Part shown: positions 1-8,266 of the stretch, one piece after another
How the letters are laid out: each line of letters begins with the position of its first letter
How positions within the stretch are numbered: position 1 is the first letter of the stretch
From: Dyadobacter frigoris
GTDB lineage: Bacteria > Bacteroidota > Bacteroidia > Cytophagales > Spirosomataceae
Assembly: GCF_005280585.1 (NCBI RefSeq)
Contig: NZ_SZVO01000012.1
Coordinates: 186,001 to 250,000, forward strand
Length of the DNA stretch: 64,000 nucleotides
Direction of reading: 5' to 3'
Notes under the pieces: generated by a model
The model's database searches: none
What the model saw: only the letters and a program-made list of their open reading frames with translations
What the model was told of the DNA's origin: nothing
Made by a program: the position numbers and the translations under genes

Positions 1-630
1 CGTTTTGGACCAGTTGAATTTTTTAGTCAGCACATCAAGTTCCCATCCGCCAACACGTCCGACATGTCCGGCTTCGGATAGTAAAAATTCGCTGGCGGCT
101 AGTTTTTCTTCTACCAGGCGGCGTTCGTTGATTTCATGTTCCAACTCCTTCACGGACCTGAGGAGTAAGACGTTTGGCAAAATCCTGTAAAGTACATAAA
201 CGGTTGTCATGGATACTAAGGCAGTAAGCAGCCTGATAAAAGCGCTCAGGCGATAGACTGGCCACCAGAAAATAATGGCATCAACAAAGTGAGTAGTGCC
301 GCACAAAACAATAAATGCACCAAAAAGCCATACTACTTTCGGGAAAGGGAAATCTTTCCGAAGTATGACCAGACGAAATAAAAATATAGGGATGAGAAAA
401 TAGGCGGCCCAGATCAAAAGATCGGAAATGATATAAAGCCAGCCGTGAAAATCAGACCATGTTCCACAATGCCATCTGGCTGGCCAGTTACTGGTATCCA
501 AAATGCCAATAAAAAATGTGGAAATCTGTTCACCCAGTCCCGCTTGGGAAGGCGGGTGATGGATATGGCCGGTTTGGCAGACGGGTCCGCAATCCGGAAT
601 TTTTGAAAGGGCTGTATCTTGTGGTTTCAC
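1..630 (-). CDS. Histidine kinase N-terminus with ethylene-receptor-like membrane domain and PAS (partial, runs off left edge)
   Basis: The minus-strand frame is open from about 681 to the window edge. The N-terminal part has three hydrophobic helices. The first contains YIISDLLIWAAYF. The second contains FGAFIVLCGTTHF. These line up with the plant ethylene receptor ETR1 and cyanobacterial SynEtr1 transmembrane region, where an Asp in helix 1 and a Cys and His four residues apart in helix 2 (C-x3-H) hold the Cu(I) that binds ethylene; all three residues are present here. A helix with LLTALVSMTTVYVLYRILP follows, then a coiled coil (KELEHEINERR) and the start of a PAS_3-type domain (GHVGRVGGWELDV). 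The kinase core lies outside the window. No ATG is in frame; GTG at 630 is the best start, with an ATT at 672 as alternative. The role as a sensor kinase is inferred from the architecture. Confidence 0.75.
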   Translation of the reverse strand, partial: MKPQDTALSKIPDCGPVCQTGHIHHPPSQAGLGEQISTFFIGILDTSNWPARWHCGTWSDFHGWLYIISDLLIWAAYFLIPIFLFRLVILRKDFPFPKVVWLFGAFIVLCGTTHFVDAIIFWWPVYRLSAFIRLLTALVSMTTVYVLYRILPNVLLLRSVKELEHEINERRLVEEKLAASEFLLSEAGHVGRVGGWELDVLTKKFNWSKT

Positions 631-1245
631 GGTGTGTAGGCTGGGTGTGTTGTAGTTGGGTGGTGGTGAAATACATAAATTTCACCTTTATTAAAAAAAG
701 TAAAAATCACATAATTTCTGTAGTGAACGACCGGAGAAAACAGGTTCGGGTTTTGTTACCGGCTTTTGACATGACATATATTTCGACAATTATGGCATGG
801 AATCAAGTTCGTGCAAACAGAAAGCAGAAACGAAAAACGGAAAGCCGGTTTTTCGATAATATACCGGATGTGTAGAGTATTGGTTCATTTGCTTTTTAAG
901 TTGGAGGATTAAAACTATGACGGTCAATGTGATACGTCTTCGCGCGTTTATATACGATTCGAAATTTCTTTTGGATCGTTTTAGTTAACTTTTTTATTTT
1001 TGTTTGAATCGGTAAATATGTAAGCCATCAACGGCATAAAATATTTGCACTGCAAATTAAAATCCGGCAATGTAATTCTTTATAGTTAAAAATCAGAATT
1101 TATGAAAATGTATTAGCTCTCAGGATATAATAAATATGAGGAAGTTGAAATCGGCGGGGGCATAGTAATTGTGTCAAGCGATTATAATTGGTAAACCGGA
1201 AGCAAAAATTGCCAATCCGGTCAAATGGAAATTATATACTTCATC
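631..1245. other. Intergenic region upstream of the kinase and amylase
   Basis: This 615-bp stretch separates the divergent kinase and amylase genes. I found no convincing gene, RNA or full promoter in it. A 23-codon frame at 917-988 has a GGAGGA sequence eight bases before its ATG but no other support. Confidence 0.5.
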
Positions 1246-2735
1246 ATGGAAAATTTTACAATGCTGCAATTTTTTGAATGGTATTATCCCGCCGACGGAA
1301 GTTTGTGGAATCGCTTCAAAAACGAAGCAGAACGACTTAAATCCATTGGTATTGATTCGGTTTGGCTTCCGCCCGCACACAAGGGAATGGAGGGCAGTAA
1401 ATCGCCAGGTTATGATTCTTACGATTTATATGATTTGGGGGAATTTGATCAAAAAGGCTCAGTGCGAACCAAGTACGGTACAAAACAGGAATTGATCGAT
1501 GCCATAACTGCCGGAAAAGAGGCCAGTCTTCAGGTATACACCGACGTCGTTTTAAACCATATGGGTGGTGCCGATGAAAAGGAGTTGGTGACAGTTAAAA
1601 AAGTTACACCCGAAAACCGTAATGAATTCATCAATGAGCCTATGGAAATTGAGGCTTATACAAAATTCACTTTTCCGGGCAGACAAGGAAAGTATTCCTC
1701 TTTTATCTGGGATTATCAGTGTTTTTCAGGAGTAGATTTTGATGCTAAAAATGAAGAAACTGCTATTTACAGTATTCAGAATCAATATGGAGATGGTTGG
1801 CAGGATGTTCTGGATCTGAAAATGGAAACTATGATTATCTTATGCTTTCTGATATTGACTTCAGGAATCCGTTTGTAAAGGAAGAGCTGAAACGTTGGGG
1901 GGAATGGTTTTACGAAACGGTGGGAGTGGATGGCTTTCGTCTGGATGCCATCAGGCATATGGATCCCGAATTTTACAATGAATGGCTGGATCATTTAAGA
2001 GGTAAATATCAAAAGGAATTTTACACAGTAGGAGAATACTGGGTGCCATACGATTTGCAGTCGATATTGACCTACATTGAAGCAACAAATCAAAGAATGT
2101 CTCTTTTTGATGCACCACTTCAAGGTAATTTCTACAAGGCTTCAAAAGAAAATAGTGACTTCAATCTATGCACGATTTTCGATGATACGTTGGTTCAGTC
2201 ATATCCGCAACTGGCTGTTACTCTTGTGGGAAATCATGATACACAGCCGCTGCAATCATTAGAACAAACCGTTGAGGCCTGGTTTCGTCCTTTGGCATAC
2301 GCTTTGATCTTGTTTAGAAAAGATGGCTATCCTTGTATTTTTTACACGGATTTGTACGGAACAAAATACAAGGATACCGGGAATGATGGCGAAGAACATG
2401 AGATCACGCTTGAAAAAATAGACAAGCTGGAAGTATTTCTATATGTCAGGAAACATTTGTCTTACAGCCAGCAAAACGAGTATTTCAATCATCCGAATTG
2501 CATCGGCTGGACCAGAGAAGGAGATGATGAGCATAAAGGTTCTGGCTGCGCAGTCATTATTTCAAATGGCGAAGAGGGTACTAAAACAATGTCCGTTGGC
2601 GCAAAACATGCCGGTAAAAAATTCGTGGATTACCTGGGAAATGTGAGCGATGAGATCGTTATCGGTGAAGATGGTTCGGCAACGTTTAAGGTTAGCGGCA
2701 GATCGGTTTCTTTATGGGGATTGAAAAATAATTGA
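1246..2735 (+). pseudogene. GH13 cytoplasmic-type alpha-amylase, split by a frameshift near 1806-1818
   Basis: Two overlapping plus-strand frames together encode one GH13 subfamily-5-like alpha-amylase of about 496 residues, a normal length for the family. The first frame starts at MENFTMLQFFEWYYP (1246; an in-frame ATG at 1225 is less typical) and carries the (beta/alpha)8 N-terminal half with WLPPAHKG and VVLNHMGG. The second frame resumes at SENGNYDYLM and carries the catalytic residues: nucleophile Asp in GFRLDAIRHM, acid/base Glu in VGEYWVP and transition-state Asp in GNHDTQP. The two halves meet where one base appears missing, or two extra, around 1806-1818. There is no signal peptide, so the enzyme would act on intracellular alpha-glucans. 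The break may be real decay or a sequencing error; all catalytic residues are downstream of it. Confidence 0.85.
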
Positions 2736-2766
2736 TTTAGAATAAACCAGTTTTTATAGAAATGGA

Positions 2767-2798
2767 AAAGAGCGGTTGAAATTTTTCGACCGCTCTTT
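2767..2798. terminator. Intrinsic terminator between amylase and the convergent small gene
   Basis: A ten-base perfect inverted repeat (AAAGAGCGGT / ACCGCTCTTT) around a 12-base loop lies between the convergent genes, with A and T tracts on both sides, so it can work in both directions. Confidence 0.75.
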
Positions 2799-2802
2799 CC
2801 CA

Positions 2803-3114
2803 TTAGTGTAATACGGCAGGACTAAGCATTTGCTCAAATTCTTTAACAGCCTTTCTTAACTGTTTTTCCGAAACCCCACTATATTTCGTCTGAAGTGACC
2901 TGGCTTGTTCTGCGTCCAGTTTTTTGAGTTTCCAGAACTTGGGATGCGTTTCTACAATCGGCAAATGAAAGTCTTCTTCTTTGGGGTCTTTAATCAGTAC
3001 ATTTACTGTTATCGTTATCTTTGAAAAATCTTCTGCTAATAATCCCTCTGTTATTACTTTCAGGCAGCGCCCGGTTTCCAGCGTAAATATTTTTTCTTGT
3101 CTCATGTCTAAATC
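2803..3114 (-). CDS. Hypothetical protein, about 104 residues
   Basis: A soluble small protein I do not recognise. The frame can start at 3132 or, more likely, at 3114 (MDLDMRQEKIF). The first 60 residues look beta-rich (KIFTLETG, KITITVNVLI) and include an acidic KDPKEEDFHLP stretch. The C-terminal 35 residues look helical and charged (LDAEQARSLQTKYSG, EKQLRKAVKEFEQML). No signal peptide, membrane segment or metal motif is visible. It faces the amylase gene and shares a terminator hairpin with it. Codon use resembles the neighbours, so it is probably a real conserved gene, but function is unknown. Confidence 0.6.
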   Translation of the reverse strand, partial: DLDMRQEKIFTLETGRCLKVITEGLLAEDFSKITITVNVLIKDPKEEDFHLPIVETHPKFWKLKKLDAEQARSLQTKYSGVSEKQLRKAVKEFEQMLSPAVLH

Positions 3115-3249
3115 CATTTCTCTGAGCCGCAAAGATATTTATTGTCCGCAGTAAAAGTAAGCATTTAACAAAATGATAATTTTGGCAAATTTCAATTACT
3201 AAAAAAGATTAACATGTACTTATTGGTATTAAAATGGGCTTTTTGCATT

Positions 3250-3420
3250 TACCAGGGTAGTTCCTCTCCAGGGTGAATAAATTTTCCGGTAGGACCATCT
3301 ACATCGAGCAATGCAAGATCAACACTCGTTTTTGCTCCATCGATAATGGTCATGGGTGCCTCATTTTCGCCAAGTTCCCCGGTTAGCACCGGTGATAAGA
3401 GCTATTTTTTGATGTTTATT
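3250..3420 (-). pseudogene. Remnant of a short-chain dehydrogenase with most of its interior deleted
   Basis: On the minus strand the typical SDR start (KIALITGANRG, the Rossmann TGxxxGxG region) is read at about 3410-3375. It is joined almost at once, in another frame, to a typical SDR C-terminus (GENEAPMTIIDGAKTSV, then DGPTGKFI and a final PW followed by TAA at about 3250). About 180 residues that normally separate these parts, including the Ser-Tyr-Lys catalytic residues, are absent. No in-frame ATG precedes the first part. This is a deletion scar rather than a gene. Confidence 0.65.
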
Positions 3421-3562
3421 TTTTTAGTTGAATTTAATAAAATGTAAGTAATTGATTTACAGTGAAATGTTTTCGCCAGGCTATTTTGTAGCAGGATTAA
3501 TTGTTACGATTTAGATCAGGCCGACAATAAGCGTAACTTTGCGGTTTCATTTTATAAAAGAA

Positions 3563-4456
3563 ATGCCAGATAACAAACTCCCCAGAATATTAATTACCGG
3601 TGCTACCGGCCAGGTTGGAAACAAAACGATAGGGTTTCTCAAAAATAACAATGAAGTTGAAATTATAGCAGCTGTACGTTCACAGGAAAAGTCCCGTCAG
3701 TTTAAAAAGAAAGGTATAACAACGGTTCTTTTAGATTTTGACGACGAGCTCACGCACGCGGAAGCACTAAAAAATATTGACCGTGTTTTAATTGTAACGG
3801 GTTATACCGTTGATATGCTTCGCCAAAGCAAAGTTTTTTTGGATAGCGCGAAAATAGCCGGCGTAAAACATGTAGTCCATCTTGGTGCCTGCGGGCCTGA
3901 TAATACAACTGTCGCGCATTGGGCCTGGCACCAGCTGGTCGAAAAATATATTGAATCAGCTGGTTTTTCCTTTACACATTTAAGGCCTGAAACCTTTATG
4001 CAGAACCTGTTGAGCTACGGTGGAAAGCGGGTTGTAAGAGATGGTATTTTTAATCAGTATGTTGAAAACGCGACAAAGAGCTGGGTAGATGCAGATGATG
4101 TAGCGCAGGTTGCGGCTCTGTCTTTATTGCATCCGGAGCTTCATGCCGGAAAAACCTACCGGATGGGGTATGATGCCAAATCGTATGATGACATTGCTGA
4201 AATGTTGACAAAAATGATTAAAAAGCCTTTTCAATACCAGCCGCAATCACCTGAGGTTTTTTTGAAATCCATGCAGGAAGCCGGGGCGGATATGGCCTAC
4301 ATGCATTGTGTATACGATCATTACAAACGTTATGCCGCCGGAACAATTCCTGGTGCAGATGAAACATTTGATAATTTTCAACAGATTACGGGAAGTAATC
4401 CTGTAAGCTGGGAAACTTTTATCAAAAAACACAAAGCAGAATTTGATTACCATTGA
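3563..4456 (+). CDS. NmrA-family NAD(P)-binding oxidoreductase
   Basis: An atypical short-chain dehydrogenase of the NmrA/HSCARG group, 297 residues from the ATG at 3563; a TTG 24 bases upstream is less likely. The Rossmann motif GATGQVG (GxxGxxG) stands right at the N-terminus (RILITGATGQVG). RPETFMQNLL is the usual NmrA substrate-side motif, and the catalytic Tyr-x3-Lys of classical SDRs is not evident, as usual for this group. It is probably a redox-sensing or quinone-type NAD(P)H-binding protein in the cytoplasm. A second member of the family lies at 34754-35641. It stands alone, between the SDR scar and a terminator shared with the convergent VOC gene. Confidence 0.8.
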   Translation: MPDNKLPRILITGATGQVGNKTIGFLKNNNEVEIIAAVRSQEKSRQFKKKGITTVLLDFDDELTHAEALKNIDRVLIVTGYTVDMLRQSKVFLDSAKIAGVKHVVHLGACGPDNTTVAHWAWHQLVEKYIESAGFSFTHLRPETFMQNLLSYGGKRVVRDGIFNQYVENATKSWVDADDVAQVAALSLLHPELHAGKTYRMGYDAKSYDDIAEMLTKMIKKPFQYQPQSPEVFLKSMQEAGADMAYMHCVYDHYKRYAAGTIPGADETFDNFQQITGSNPVSWETFIKKHKAEFDYH

Positions 4457-4573
4457 GGTAATCTGAACTGTTTTCTGTAAATCTTAGAAATTTTTATCCA
4501 GTGCTTTAAATTCAATGTTTTGAATAAGGCCTGATAGCGGCCTTTGTATTGATTTTAAGATTTGTTTTTGGAC

Positions 4574-4620
4574 AAAAAAGAGAAAGGAGCCACTTATAGA
4601 TAGCTCCTTACTCTTTTTTT
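4574..4620. terminator. Bidirectional intrinsic terminator
   Basis: The stem AAAAAAGAG-AAAGGAGC / AGCTCCTTA-CTCTTTTTTT has a T-run in both orientations and sits between the convergent NmrA-like and VOC genes. Confidence 0.8.
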
Positions 4621-4632
4621 GTATAGAATATT

Positions 4633-5076
4633 TTACTTCTGATTCAACTCGATTAAATAACCGTCCGGATCGGCAAAATAGATTTGGGTAACGCCGTCAA
4701 ACCTGACCTGTTTGTGGAATTTTATATTTTTTTCAGTCAAAAACTTTTCTGACTGATCGATTGAAGCAACAAATAGAGCCATATGCCCGCCGTCTTTATC
4801 ATTAACTACCGGTGTTGTGCGTCCTGCGAGTAAATGAATCATTTGCCCGTTTCCGGCATCAAACCAGCCACGGATTGCCTTTAAATTGTCAGGCACCTGG
4901 ACAGGTTTCATCCCGATAATTTCCCTGTAAAATGTTTTACTGGCCTCAATATCCTTTACCTGAAGTGCCATATGGTTCCATCCTGTATAGCCGAGTTTTG
5001 AAGTCATGTCCTGTGCAGAAGAGGTCGCCGAATTGAATAATTGTGTCAGCAATAATAAAAAAAATAACCGTTTCAT
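4633..5076 (-). CDS. Exported VOC-superfamily (glyoxalase-like) protein
   Basis: 147 residues with a clear signal peptide (MKRLFFLLLLTQLF, cleavage near SSAQ). A single vicinal-oxygen-chelate domain follows, with the usual start (WNHMALQVKDIEASKTFYREIIG), mid-domain GGHMALFV and end (YFADPDGYLIELNQ). The metal ligands expected in the family are His in NHMALQV, His in GGHMALF and Glu in LIELNQ. It is therefore probably a metal-dependent lyase, dioxygenase or isomerase-fold protein located in the periplasm; the substrate cannot be read from sequence. It is 62 bases downstream of the DUF1080 gene on the same strand and may be co-transcribed with it. Confidence 0.8.
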   Translation of the reverse strand: MKRLFFLLLLTQLFNSATSSAQDMTSKLGYTGWNHMALQVKDIEASKTFYREIIGMKPVQVPDNLKAIRGWFDAGNGQMIHLLAGRTTPVVNDKDGGHMALFVASIDQSEKFLTEKNIKFHKQVRFDGVTQIYFADPDGYLIELNQK

Positions 5077-5138
5077 GAATGATAAAATTAATTTGGAAAT
5101 CTTAAAATCAAAGGTAGGATTAGGAATAGTAATAATGT

Positions 5139-5843
5139 TTACAAACGTCGGATTTTTATATTTTTATACCACATTTCCTGCCCGTGGTGCTGAAACATAA
5201 TATGGCCTTCCGAATACTGGGCAAAGCCGATAATATCCTTGTATTTACTGCCTTGTATCAATGCATTCAACTCGGGGCTATCAATGGTGTATTCCACTAC
5301 TTTGCGTCCGTTCAGCCAGTGCTCAACATGTTTGTTTTTTACAATTAATCGGGAGGTATTGAATGTACCAACGGGTTTGAGAACCTTATTTTTTGGTGCG
5401 ATCAAATCGTACAAAGATCCGGCAGAACGCTTCGGTTCTTTGTCATTAAAACCTATATCGTCCAGTAGCTGCATTTCAAAATTTGTTAACCAGTTCGGGC
5501 TGTTTCCATTTCCGGCTTCGTGTTTTGCATCTTCCATCACATTATAGAAAACACCGCCATTGCCGCCTACGGAAGTTTTCCAGTCAAATTGCAGTTCGAA
5601 ATTCTGGTATTGCTGTTTGGTCAGTATATCTGTATTTTTCACTCCGGGAATCGTTTTCAGCAGTCCATTTTCAATTGACCAGCATTCGAGCGGGAAATCT
5701 TTTCTTTGATAACCTCTAAGTTTTTCAACAGACTTTCCGTCAAAAAGTACATCCCAGGAGCCAGTTTGGGAATTGTTTGTAAATGAGGTTAGTGTGAGCA
5801 CTGAAATTAGTAATGTCAGAGCTGGAATAACAATATGACGCAT
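5139..5843 (-). CDS. Exported DUF1080 (3-keto-disaccharide hydrolase-type) protein
   Basis: A 234-residue protein starting at MRHIVIPALTLLISVLTL (5843), which gives a clean signal peptide; an upstream ATG at 5894 would bury it. The DUF1080 core is clear: WDVLFDGKSVEKLRGYQ, the FELQFDWKTSVGGNGGVFYNV core strands, FEMQLLDD, and the ending HHGQEMWYKNIKIR. Family members have a concanavalin/LamG-like jelly-roll fold and some hydrolyse 3-keto-glycosides or bind polysaccharide outside the cytoplasm. On the minus strand a TAGTTTTG box at 5880-5873 fits the Bacteroidota -7 element, but no -33 TTTG stands at the right distance. The divergent neighbour is an AraC regulator, a possible controller. Confidence 0.85.
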   Translation of the reverse strand: MRHIVIPALTLLISVLTLTSFTNNSQTGSWDVLFDGKSVEKLRGYQRKDFPLECWSIENGLLKTIPGVKNTDILTKQQYQNFELQFDWKTSVGGNGGVFYNVMEDAKHEAGNGNSPNWLTNFEMQLLDDIGFNDKEPKRSAGSLYDLIAPKNKVLKPVGTFNTSRLIVKNKHVEHWLNGRKVVEYTIDSPELNALIQGSKYKDIIGFAQYSEGHIMFQHHGQEMWYKNIKIRRL

Positions 5844-6046
5844 AGGTATAAAGGTAGGTTTACAAATAAAAGCAAAACTAGCGACTACCATCAAACTTAA
5901 AGTAAGGGATGTTAACCAGTTTGTTAAAAATCTTAGCAGAATTGGTATTTTTAGACTATAATTTAGATAAATATGAATGTTTTTTTGCAGGATTTGGGAT
6001 AAATTTGTTTAGAATCCTTTTCCTTTGACAGAATTACAACAAACAC

Positions 6047-6913
6047 ATGCAACCAAAGTTCCATAAAATACTGACGCCGCCATCCAACAGCATCAATGTT
6101 GTGAACAATAAACGTCACCATTTTTTAAATCCATTTCATTATCATCCTGAAATGGAAATTTCACTGGTTTTGAAGAGTTCAGGATTTCGGTTTGTAGGCG
6201 ATTCCGTGGAATCTTTTGAGTCTGGTGATTTGATTTTTGTTGGATCTGATATACCGCATTGCTGGCGAAATGATCAGATAAGTATCACAGATCCGGATCA
6301 TGAAGCAGAGATTCTTACCGTTCATTTTCCAAAAGCCTTTATTGGCGATGCTTTTTACAATCTTCCTGAATGTTCTGCGATCGATATCTTTTTGAAAAAG
6401 TCAAAACAAGGAATAAAAGTAACCGGAAAAACACGGGATGAAGTAGCTGAAATGCTTTTATCTCTCAATGAGCAGGATGGTATGAGCAGAATTATTACTT
6501 TGTTATCTATTCTGGATAGACTGTCCAAATGCCGGGAAATTCTTCCGTTGGCCAGTGCAGGTTTTGTCAATCGGTACTCTGATGTGGAATCCGACCGGAT
6601 TAACATGGTTTTCCTGCATGTGATCAATAATCTGTCCGGTAAAATTACTTTGCAGGAGGTAGCTGCATTGACTAATTTAAGTGAAACTGCTTTTTGCAGG
6701 TATTTCAAATCCAAAACAGGTAAACGTTTTTCCGGTTTTTTGAACGAAGTCCGGATTGGATATGCCTGTAAAATCCTGATAAGCTCAAACCGGAGCATTA
6801 CTGAAATTGCCTACGAAAGCGGCTATAATAGCCTGGCAAATTTCCTGATACAATTTAAAAGTATCATGAAAATAACGCCAAGACAATATCAGCTGCAATA
6901 CCGGGAGATTTAA
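6047..6913 (+). CDS. AraC-family transcriptional regulator with cupin-type sensor
   Basis: 288 residues. The N-terminal half (about 1-130) is an AraC-type cupin sensor: FHYHPEMEISLV and GDLIFVGSDIPHCWRN are the usual cupin motifs, suited to binding a sugar-like ligand. The C-terminal 95 residues are a double helix-turn-helix (ISGKITLQEVAALTNLSETAFCRYF written here as two parts: ITLQEVAALTNLS and AFCRYFKSKTG; then ITEIAYESGYNSLANFLIQF) ending with the signature TPRQYQ. It probably controls the divergently transcribed DUF1080/VOC pair, which fits sugar sensing, but that is inference from position. A TAAATTTG -7-like box at 6000-6007 precedes it without a well-placed -33 element. Confidence 0.9.
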   Translation: MQPKFHKILTPPSNSINVVNNKRHHFLNPFHYHPEMEISLVLKSSGFRFVGDSVESFESGDLIFVGSDIPHCWRNDQISITDPDHEAEILTVHFPKAFIGDAFYNLPECSAIDIFLKKSKQGIKVTGKTRDEVAEMLLSLNEQDGMSRIITLLSILDRLSKCREILPLASAGFVNRYSDVESDRINMVFLHVINNLSGKITLQEVAALTNLSETAFCRYFKSKTGKRFSGFLNEVRIGYACKILISSNRSITEIAYESGYNSLANFLIQFKSIMKITPRQYQLQYREI

Positions 6914-7004
6914 AAATTCACAAACTGTTCATGATTGATTTCTCCAATATTTCTTATTTGAAAAACGGAAGCCGAAAACAGCAGTATGCTTTTAACTTAT
7001 TGAT

Positions 7005-7048
7005 AAATAGTCAGATAATGGATTTTATGATTTATTATCTGACTATTT
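7005..7048. terminator. 15-bp inverted repeat after the AraC gene
   Basis: AAATAGTCAGATAAT at 7005-7019 is repeated exactly inverted at 7034-7048 with a 14-base loop. It probably ends the AraC transcript. Confidence 0.6.
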
Positions 7049-7060
7049 CTCATCAAATAA

Positions 7061-7098
7061 AAAGCCGGTACCGTTTTAATTATTTCGATACCGGCTTT
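7061..7098. terminator. Intrinsic terminator at the aldo/keto reductase 3' end
   Basis: AAAGCCGGTA at 7061-7070 pairs with TACCGGCTTT at 7089-7098. It lies between convergent genes and can serve the minus-strand reductase, with A-rich flank giving a U-run. Confidence 0.65.
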
Positions 7099-7125
7099 CG
7101 CAGGGTTTTAAATTTTTTCTATTTT

Positions 7126-8076
7126 TTACCAGGCGCTGGCGGTATTCAGTTTTTCGATAGCCGCTTCATCCAGATTGATCGTTGCTGCCTCCGTTAATTG
7201 TCTAAGCTGATCAAGCGTGGTAGCACTTGCAATAGGAGCGGTTACGGCCGGATGCGCAATCAGCCATGCAAGAGAAATTGTTGCAGGGCTGCTGTTATAT
7301 TCTGCGGAAATCTCATCGAGTGCTGCCAATATTTTAAACCCTCTTTCGGTAAGATATTTTGCCACCATACCACTTCTTTTACTGCCTTTTAAATCGTTTT
7401 TTGAACGATATTTTCCGGAAAGAAAACCGCTTGCCAAAGAGAAATAACTAATAACGCTCAGATTATTGTCAACCGTAAAAGGAGCAATATTTTCTTCAAA
7501 ATCCTGTCTGTCAAACAGATTAAATTCAGGCTGAAATGTTTGATAAACGGCAAAGTTTTCCTGCTGACTAACTTTTACAGATTCTTCCAGTCTTGGTATC
7601 GGGAAGTTTGATGCGCCGATAATACGTACTTTTCCGGCTTTTACCAGTTCATTGTATGCTTCCAGTGTTTCTTCAACAGGCGTTTCCGGATCGTCATAAT
7701 GTGACTGGTACAAATCGATATAATCCGTCTGCAATCTTTTTAATGAACCTTCAACGGCTTCCCGGATATATTTTTTGCTCAGCCCTTTTTTGCCCGGCCC
7801 CATTTCTGCACCTACTTTGGTAGCTAAAATAATTCTATCACGTTTCCCGCTTTTTTTAAACCACTTGCCAATGGCTGTTTCAGATTCCCCGCCATGATTT
7901 CCCGGAACCCAGGCTGAATATACGTCGGCTGTATCGACGGCGTTAAAACCTGCATCAACAAAAGCATCCAGTAGTTCAAATGTACGGTTATCGTCTGTTG
8001 TCCAGCCAAAAACATTTCCGCCAAAAACAAGTGGCGCAATTTCGATATCTGAATTTCCTAATTTTCTGTTTCCCAT
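7126..8076 (-). CDS. Aldo/keto reductase
   Basis: 316 residues from MGNRKLGNSDIEIAPLVFGG (8076), the usual beginning of the family; an ATG at 8115 is further upstream. The catalytic tetrad is visible: Asp and Tyr in NAVDTADVYS, Lys in ILATKVGAEMG, and the His position in DYIDLYQSHYDD. IGASNFP and TAPIASATTLDQL mark the NADPH-binding region. The family reduces aldehydes and ketones with NADPH in the cytoplasm. It is divergent from an IclR regulator (190 bases between starts) that may control it. Confidence 0.9.
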   Translation of the reverse strand: MGNRKLGNSDIEIAPLVFGGNVFGWTTDDNRTFELLDAFVDAGFNAVDTADVYSAWVPGNHGGESETAIGKWFKKSGKRDRIILATKVGAEMGPGKKGLSKKYIREAVEGSLKRLQTDYIDLYQSHYDDPETPVEETLEAYNELVKAGKVRIIGASNFPIPRLEESVKVSQQENFAVYQTFQPEFNLFDRQDFEENIAPFTVDNNLSVISYFSLASGFLSGKYRSKNDLKGSKRSGMVAKYLTERGFKILAALDEISAEYNSSPATISLAWLIAHPAVTAPIASATTLDQLRQLTEAATINLDEAAIEKLNTASAW

Positions 8077-8177
8077 TTTTAATAATATTTGATTCCTGAA
8101 ATAGTTGTTATTCAATCCTTATGCCAGACTATTTTCTGACATCTGATTTTGTTATGGTCGCCTGGGCAGGCCATTAA

Positions 8178-8209
8178 TTTGTTACTGATCCGAAATTACG
8201 GTAGTTTTG
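8178..8209 (+). promoter_or_regulatory. Bacteroidota-type promoter of the IclR gene
   Basis: TTTG at 8178-8181, twenty bases, then TAGTTTTG at 8202-8209. This matches the Bacteroidota sigma factor consensus TTTG-N19/21-TAnnTTTG and would start transcription about 50 bases before the IclR start codon. Confidence 0.7.
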
Positions 8210-8266
8210 AATTTAATAAACAAATTCTGTGAGATATTGTTAATTTGTTCATCATTGCTGAACTTT

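Noticed and set aside
516-875. Plus-strand frame of 119 codons
   Set aside because: It lies opposite the start of the kinase gene and its upstream region, has no recognisable domain and has an implausible composition (Trp/Cys/Val-rich, then Arg/Lys-rich).
917-988. 23-codon frame with GGAGGA before its ATG
   Set aside because: Too short, with no downstream gene in an operon and no feature of a leader peptide; strong Shine-Dalgarno sequences are also unusual in this phylum.
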